A stretch of DNA of 8,325 nucleotides, taken from contig JAUVDU010000051.1 of the NCBI GenBank assembly GCA_030595135.1, forward strand, positions 1 to 8,325, read 5' to 3'. The translations under genes were made by a program, and so were the position numbers. The stretch is from Deltaproteobacteria bacterium. Its GTDB lineage: Bacteria > Desulfobacterota > Anaeroferrophillalia > Anaeroferrophillales > Tharpellaceae. Below are positions 1-3,823 of the stretch, piece by piece. Numbering within the stretch: the first letter of the stretch is position 1; each line of letters begins with the position of its first letter. The notes beneath the pieces are model-generated. The model worked only from the letters and a program-made list of their open reading frames with translations, did no database searches and was not told where the DNA came from.

Positions 1-384
1 GGGGAGGGGTGGAAATGCAGCCTTCAAGGCATAAACATCGTTGCGATTAATGCCTGGCTTAACACCTTTCGCAAGGCTGGTGAGGTTAAGACACTGCAGA
101 CAATAATACAAAAACTTGAGGCTATATTTTTGTTCGTCAAAAACGACAAAGTATGTAACATCAAGAGGCCAGAATCTTTTTTCTGTCAGGTTTATTTCAC
201 CGGCCGAACCCTTGCGACCGACGATGATGCTTGGCTTGTCCCAGTAAAATTCGTTGGTACGGCACAAAATGCCGTTTGCGCCATATGCCGCATGCGCACC
301 AGTTTCGTCACGTTTTTCCTTTGGAAGAGGCTTACCATACTCAAGTTTGAGGACATCGCCTATCTTTTTTAGATCCCAGCCCAT
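1..384 (-). CDS. hsdS: Type I restriction-modification specificity subunit HsdS, N-terminal part (runs off the left edge)
   Basis: HsdS supplies the target-recognition domains (TRDs) that direct the HsdM/HsdR complex to its DNA sequence. Reading from the ATG at 384 gives an open frame of 128 codons up to base 1 with no stop. The product begins MGWDLKKIGDVLKLEYGKPL, the usual opening of a type I TRD (W..kkigdv....G.pl). It continues with YGANGI near residue 43, then IIVGRKGSAGEI, WPLDVTYFV and finally KGVKPGINRNDVYALK, the typical end of a first TRD entering the central conserved helix. A GAGAGA Shine-Dalgarno-like stretch lies 4 nt upstream of the ATG. The start lies inside the end of hsdM with a 16-nt overlap, the usual translational coupling of hsdM and hsdS. 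Only the first TRD is visible. The recognition sequence cannot be deduced from it, and hsdR must lie outside the window if present. Confidence 0.88.
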   Translation of the reverse strand, partial: MGWDLKKIGDVLKLEYGKPLPKEKRDETGAHAAYGANGILCRTNEFYWDKPSIIVGRKGSAGEINLTEKRFWPLDVTYFVVFDEQKYSLKFLYYCLQCLNLTSLAKGVKPGINRNDVYALKAAFPPLP

Positions 385-1845
385 ACCATCTCTCGAATGC
401 CAGTAAGAATCTCAGCGCTCTCAGCATCCAGTGCCGTAATCTCTTCCATAATCTTCTGTGGATCGCGCAGTAGAGCTTCCTCCTTCTTGCTCGGGTTCTT
501 CACCGACAGATCAAAATTGGCCTGATCGATCTCTTCAATCTCCACCGACCACGACTTGTCCGAATCGGCAAACCCGGCTTGCAACTCGACAAATTCTTTC
601 AGATCATTATCATTCAGCGCATTAGTCTTGCCCATTTTGCGACCCGGATCGAGCTGGTAGTACCAGATCTTGCGGGTAGGTGCACCCTTCTCGAAGAACA
701 GCACCACGGTTTTTACCCCGGCGCCAAGGAAGGTCCCACCGGGGCAATCGAGGACCGTATGCAGGTTGCAGCTTTCCAGTAGCTCCCTGGCGCAGGGCGC
801 GGGAGGCGTTATCCGAGTTGGAGAGGAACGTGTTCTTGATCACCACCGCCGCCCGGCCACCGGCCTTGAGTGACTTGATGAAGTGCTGGAGAAAGAGAAA
901 GGCAGTCTCGCCGGTCTTGATCGGGAAGTTCTGCTGGACCTCTTTGCGTTCTTTGCCGCCGAAGGGAGGATTGGCGAGGATCACATCGAAGCGATCCTTC
1001 TCCTGGATGTCACTGATATTCTCGGCCAGGGTGTTGGTGTGGATGATGTTAGGTGTGTCGATGCCATGCAGAATTAGGTTCATGATGGCAATGACGTAGG
1101 CGAGGCTTTTTTTCTCCTTGCCGTAGAAGGTTCTGGTTTGCAGGGTTGTAAGCTCGCTGGTGGTCAGCTTGCGGCCGTCGATCGGGTGGCGCAGGTAATC
1201 ATGGGCTTCGCAGAGAAAACCCGCCGATCCGCAGGCGCCATCGTAGATGCGATCGCCGATCTTTGAATAGGTTAACGAGATCCTGGCAGGGATTAGTGGT
1301 CGGGCCGTGAAATACTCGCCGCCGTTGCGCCCGGCGTTGCCCATGTTCTTGATTTTGGCTTCGTAGAGGTGAGAGAGTTCGTGTTTCTCTTGCTGTGAGC
1401 GAAAGCGTAGGGAGTCCATTAATTCCAGCGCATCGCGTAGGCTATAGCCGCTACGGAACTTGCTGTTGATTTCGCCAAATATCTCGCCGATCTTGTATTC
1501 AATGGTGTCGGGACTGGAAGCGCGGAGTTTGAACCCCTTGAGGTAGGGGAAGAGTTCGTTGTCGACAAACTCAATCAGATCATCACCGGTCAGGGCGGTG
1601 TCGTGATCAAAAGAGCCATCCTGCTTTTTCGGGGCGGCCCACTGCGCCCATTGATATTGATCCCCGATGATGAAGTCGTAGCTTTTTCCCTCCAGTTCGG
1701 CGCGCAGGGCGCGTTCTTGTTCCAGATCATCCAAGTATTTTAGAAACAGCATCCAGGAGGATTGTTCGGTGTAGTCGAGCTCGGAAGAGCAGCCCGCCTC
1801 TTTCCAGAGGACATCATCGATATTCTTAAAGGTTTGCTCGAACAT
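369..1845 (-). pseudogene. hsdM: Type I restriction-modification DNA methyltransferase subunit HsdM, frameshifted
   Basis: HsdM is the N6-adenine methyltransferase subunit of a type I R-M complex and uses S-adenosylmethionine. The first 353 codons (ATG at 1845) hold the HsdM N-terminal helical domain (from FEQTFKNIDDVLW), the GEYFTARPLI segment around 176-185, SAM-binding motif I DGACGSAGFL at 202-211, and the catalytic NPPF at 292-295. After codon 353 this frame drifts into unrelated, Arg/Pro-rich sequence and stops at 622. The expected continuation (ELLESCNLHTVLDCPGGTFL, then GAGVKTVVLFFEKG) lies one frame over and runs to the TAA at 369-371. Removing one base gives a 491-residue protein, the normal family size. 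An AGAGAG Shine-Dalgarno sequence lies 5 nt before the start. All catalytic motifs precede the break, but the C-terminal part needed for HsdS contact would be lost. It could be a true inactivating mutation or a single-base assembly error. TPR in the motif X region is TAR here, a minor oddity. Confidence 0.88.
785..787 (-). other. Probable +1 frameshift site in hsdM
   Basis: On the coding strand the sequence reads CGC CAG GGA GCT ACT, whereas family-like protein (RQELLESCNLHT) needs CGC CAG GAG CTA CTG. One extra G in the three-G run (CCC at 785-787 on the plus strand) accounts for the whole shift. The run is too short to be a typical phase-variable tract, so a chance indel or a sequencing/assembly error is more likely than programmed switching. 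Confidence 0.8.
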
Positions 1846-1900
1846 TTATACTCTCTAATTTGGGTTGTGGTCGATGGGTTGTCGATTGCGACAGTTTGCG

Positions 1901-1926
1901 GATCAGATCGAATAGATCCGATCTGA
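1901..1926. promoter_or_regulatory. GATC-rich inverted repeat at the predicted hsdM transcription start
   Basis: TCAGATCG (1903-1910) and CGATCTGA (1919-1926) form a perfect 8-bp inverted repeat with an 8-nt spacer. Four GATC tetramers lie at 1901-1904, 1906-1909, 1915-1918 and 1920-1923, arranged as two GATC-N-GATC pairs around the centre. The element begins at the predicted transcription start of hsdM and lies 56-81 nt upstream of its ATG. It could be a repressor operator, a methylation-sensitive switch or a leader hairpin. No regulator gene is visible beside it. Confidence 0.5.
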
Positions 1927-1929
1927 CTG

Positions 1930-1958
1930 AAAATACATCTATGAAGTGGGGAAATCAA
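1930..1958 (-). promoter_or_regulatory. Candidate sigma-70 promoter for hsdM-hsdS
   Basis: On the minus strand a TTGATT -35-like hexamer (1953-1958) is followed after 17 nt by a TATTTT -10-like hexamer (1930-1935), each matching 4 of 6 consensus bases. Transcription would start near 1923, giving a leader of about 78 nt before the hsdM ATG. It is a prediction from spacing and hexamers only. Confidence 0.4.
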
Positions 1959-1970
1959 GCATTCTTTTGA

Positions 1971-1990
1971 GAAAAAAGACGAAAAAAGAC
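1971..1990 (+). repeat. Exact 10-bp tandem duplication
   Basis: GAAAAAAGAC occurs twice head to tail (1971-1980 and 1981-1990), immediately followed by GGAGTCAG. It could be a small slippage duplication or part of a mobile-element edge. Confidence 0.85.
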
Positions 1991-2007
1991 GGAGTCAGTT
2001 CTTGACC

Positions 2008-2037
2008 TTACACATGACAACAATCAATTTTGTGTAA
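2008..2037. repeat. Inverted repeat TTACACA / TGTGTAA
   Basis: TTACACA at 2008-2014 is perfectly complementary to TGTGTAA at 2031-2037 with a 16-nt spacer. It directly follows the GTCAGTTCTTGAC motif. It could be a protein-binding dyad or part of a decayed mobile element. Confidence 0.55.
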
Positions 2038-2061
2038 ATTTAAGAGTGAGGAATCATCAAA

Positions 2062-2075
2062 CGGCAAAATTGCCG
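2062..2075. repeat. Short stem-loop CGGCAA-AA-TTGCCG
   Basis: Six-base arms, CGGCAA and TTGCCG, are separated by two A residues. Read on the minus strand it is followed by TTTG, so it could act as a weak terminator for the secreted-protein gene, but it lies about 124 nt beyond that stop and the U-tract is poor. Confidence 0.45.
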
Positions 2076-2128
2076 AATAAAATTCTTTTACGCAGTGTTC
2101 TACTTTGGTTAATTGAAATGATATCAGC

Positions 2129-2193
2129 ACCCGCTGTCGGGTTACTTCTGGTGACACCTGTTCTGCTGGTGTCTTATTCGCACTTTAGAGTGC
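2129..2193. repeat. Three consecutive stem-loops
   Basis: ACCCG-CTGT-CGGGT occupies 2129-2142. GACACC (2153-2158) pairs with GGTGTC (2168-2173). GCACT-TTAG-AGTGC occupies 2180-2193. GGTGACACC at 2150-2158 offers an alternative fold for the middle element. Three perfect stems in 65 nt with short loops is more structure than I expect by chance. Possible readings are the 3' structured end of the minus-strand transcript, the terminal part of a lost mobile element, or a small structured RNA. Confidence 0.5.
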
Positions 2194-2198
2194 AGTTG

Positions 2199-3422
2199 TC
2201 ATTGCAGAATCATGTTTTTAACCATAAGGCAGCCGTTGGTAATTATCAAGCGGCCCAGAATAGTTGAAAAGCCGTCACAGATTGTAAAATCCTGGTTCCA
2301 GCCGCCCTCCAGCATGGTGACCGCCGTACCGTTGCTGATAACTTCTTCATCGCAGATTGCTTGCCGGATTTTAATATGGCAATCTGAGTCACTGTGGTCG
2401 TCGATTCCGTCCTGAATCGAGGTGTAGCAAGGTAGGTTGCCGCCGCAGTTTCCGGAAGGATCCGGGTCAACGTAAATGGTTGTATAATTTAAGCCATCCC
2501 ACCCGGCCAGTCGAGCCCAGAGCCACCAGGCTGCAAATCCTTTGAGATTGCCGTTTAAATCCTGGCTGTGAGCGGCTCCCGAAGTCCACCAGTCGACATC
2601 TTCGGTGTGAATATATTCCCAGCTCAAAGCCCAGTTGGCATCGCGTGAACCGTCGCCGTCACTGTCATAGTAACAATTATCGTTAGCGATTAATTCCATG
2701 TAATTTACCAGCCCTTCGGGATCATAACTTTCAATATCGGCAAAGTCGTAAAGTACTTTATTGTTATTGTGGCAATATTCTCTGATCTGTTGGTTGCGAA
2801 GGTGGAGATTGCCGGTCGCTCCTGAACCATCAAGGTGGCCGGTCATATAGATGAATGTGATGCCGGGATAATCAAGCTCGAGTTGGTTCATGGGTGTTAG
2901 ATAGGTGTCGATCATTCCCTGTTCGCTACGACCCGAGGCCTGGCTGCACCAGGACCAGATGATGATGTTGACATCGGTATGCGATGTTCCGCGGCCGGTA
3001 GCCGGGTCGGGGATATTCAGGTAGGAACGGGTGTTATTCTCCCATGAGGGGTAGTAGCCGACATCGCCGCCCATGGCGTAATCATCAAGATCCAGAGCGC
3101 CGCTCTGGGGGCCGTCACTCCAGACGTAAAGGCCGGATGGGATATTGTATTTGGGATTGTTGGTGAGAAAGTTGTCGAGGCCGTTTCCGCCGTTAGGGCC
3201 ACCCATACCGTAGATTAATTGACTGCCGTGTGAGGTGTGACCGTAGGCGATATGCAGGCTTGTTTTAGCTTGCTCGATAGCTGAATTGGGGATTTTGTTT
3301 AGATCGGTACATTCATGATCAATGATAAGGGGGTCGGCGGCAAAAACAGTCGAGCAAAACAAGAGAAGAGATAGTCCGGTAAACCGTAAAATAGTTTTCC
3401 ATTTGCATTTTGATAGATACAT
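2199..3422 (-). CDS. Exported SGNH-hydrolase-like protein with a C-terminal beta-helix-like module
   Basis: A 407-residue protein with a clear Sec signal peptide: basic residues at 5-13, a hydrophobic core at about 15-24, and a likely cleavage after VFA at 26-28. It should act in the periplasm or outside the cell. The core resembles an SGNH/GDSL-type hydrolase without the canonical GDSL box. It has YGHTSHGSQ at 60-68 (candidate nucleophile Ser64 or Ser67), IIIWSWCSQ at 153-161, YMTGHLDG at 192-199 in a position like the family's Asn/Gly block, and SGAAHSQDLNGNLKG at 281-295, where His285 could be the catalytic histidine. DSDGDG at 253-258 looks like a calcium-binding loop. From about 314 a short tail begins with TIYVDP, then CYTSIQDGID and LEGGW, ending ITNGCLMVKNMILQ. 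Such tails resemble the start of parallel beta-helix repeats and often close secreted proteins of this kind, so the C-terminus is probably natural. AAGGA lies 8 nt before the ATG. The substrate is unknown and the catalytic assignment is inference. Confidence 0.75.
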   Translation of the reverse strand: MYLSKCKWKTILRFTGLSLLLFCSTVFAADPLIIDHECTDLNKIPNSAIEQAKTSLHIAYGHTSHGSQLIYGMGGPNGGNGLDNFLTNNPKYNIPSGLYVWSDGPQSGALDLDDYAMGGDVGYYPSWENNTRSYLNIPDPATGRGTSHTDVNIIIWSWCSQASGRSEQGMIDTYLTPMNQLELDYPGITFIYMTGHLDGSGATGNLHLRNQQIREYCHNNNKVLYDFADIESYDPEGLVNYMELIANDNCYYDSDGDGSRDANWALSWEYIHTEDVDWWTSGAAHSQDLNGNLKGFAAWWLWARLAGWDGLNYTTIYVDPDPSGNCGGNLPCYTSIQDGIDDHSDSDCHIKIRQAICDEEVISNGTAVTMLEGGWNQDFTICDGFSTILGRLIITNGCLMVKNMILQ

Positions 3423-3723
3423 TTTTTGTGTCCTTATCCGGTTCCAGTTACTTGGAAGTTACGATTTATTAATGATTACTGAAATCTATGTATCGATTTA
3501 GATGCAGTAGCAAATTTTATTCCTTTTCTCCTGCTGTTGCAGAGACTCGGAGTTTTGAGGTGACCGAAATAATAGATTGGTTCTCCCTTTGCTTGTTCTT
3601 GGGTGACAGCTTGTCGAGATTGAGTTAGATGTTGTGGGGCTTGTTCATCTTGTCCTGATAATCGGAAGCGGTATTTCACTTGACATCCAACCTCAGAGCA
3701 TATATGCGCAAAAGAGTAGGGAA

Positions 3724-3753
3724 TTGTAATCGGAGTTACCAGATTGCTATAAT
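3724..3753 (+). promoter_or_regulatory. Candidate sigma-70 promoter for the hybrid kinase
   Basis: TTGTAA (3724-3729) is followed after 18 nt by a perfect TATAAT (3748-3753). Transcription would begin near 3760, leaving a leader of about 64 nt before the ATG at 3824. It is the best promoter match in this intergenic region. Confidence 0.5.
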
Positions 3754-3768
3754 TATGGAAGTTATTAT

Positions 3769-3795
3769 AGAAGTTTTCTGAGAAGAGAAAATTCT
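3769..3795 (+). other. Possible leader hairpin upstream of the kinase start
   Basis: AGAAGTTTTCT (3769-3779) can pair with AGAAAATTCT (3786-3795), giving ten base pairs with one bulged G and a 6-nt loop. The stem is AT-rich and lies in the predicted 5' leader, 18 nt before the Shine-Dalgarno. Its function is unknown and it may be chance. Confidence 0.3.
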
Positions 3796-3812
3796 TCGCA
3801 TAGTGATAAGTT

Positions 3813-3819
3813 GGGAAAG
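3813..3819 (+). promoter_or_regulatory. Shine-Dalgarno-like site that decides the kinase start
   Basis: GGGAAAG lies 4 nt before the ATG at 3824. An in-frame GTG at 3803 would add seven residues (first codon plus ISWESN), but has no good ribosome-binding site at proper distance and would put acidic/polar residues before the basic MKKR start of the first membrane helix. The ATG is therefore preferred. Confidence 0.55.
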
Positions 3820-3823
3820 TAAC

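Larger units (their letters stand above)
1959..2198. other. Non-coding, structured intergenic spacer; possible relic of a small mobile or REP-like element
   Basis: Between hsdM and the secreted-protein gene I find no credible coding region; the 73-codon plus-strand frame at 2046-2267 has no Shine-Dalgarno and runs into the neighbouring gene. The stretch instead holds a 10-bp tandem duplication, a GTCAGTTCTTGAC half-palindrome at 1994-2006, an inverted repeat at 2008-2037, and compact stem-loops at 2062-2075, 2129-2142, 2153-2173 and 2180-2193. The GGAGTCAGTTCTTGACC segment resembles leader sequences I associate with IS200/REP-associated transposases, but no transposase is present. The last hairpin starts 6 nt after the stop of the minus-strand secreted-protein gene. 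None has a clear U-tract, so a classical terminator is not evident. Confidence 0.4.
3423..3823. other. Divergent intergenic region between the secreted-protein gene and the kinase gene
   Basis: About 400 bp without a credible gene. Besides the kinase promoter it holds a 16-bp dyad, TTCCA-N6-TGGAA at 3442-3457, which lies 20-35 nt upstream of the secreted-protein ATG and could be an operator. A second weak plus-strand promoter may exist at TTGACA (3680-3685) with TATATG at 3701-3706, but the 15-nt spacer is short. A minus-strand frame across the region and into the kinase has no support as a gene. Confidence 0.5.

Noticed and set aside
130..372. An 80-codon plus-strand frame near the left edge
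   Set aside because: It lies wholly antisense to the hsdS reading frame, which matches the HsdS family clearly.
785..787. Phase-variable tract or programmed frameshift in hsdM
   Set aside because: A three-base run is too short for slipped-strand phase variation and no slippery heptamer with a following hairpin is apparent; a simple indel or sequence error is the plainer reading.
680..1099. A 139-codon plus-strand frame
   Set aside because: It is antisense to the conserved methyltransferase portion of hsdM and shows no family features.
1971..1990. CRISPR-like direct repeats
   Set aside because: Only two 10-bp units in direct contact with no spacers and no cas genes.
2062..2193. Integron attC site
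   Set aside because: The stem-loops suggested it, but I find no paired RYYYAAC and GTTRRRY core sites framing them, and no integrase or cassette array.
2046..2267. A 73-codon plus-strand frame with a hydrophobic stretch, possible small membrane peptide
   Set aside because: No Shine-Dalgarno before the ATG, it is made largely of the inverted-repeat region, and its end runs antisense into the secreted-protein gene; the hydrophobicity likely results from base composition.
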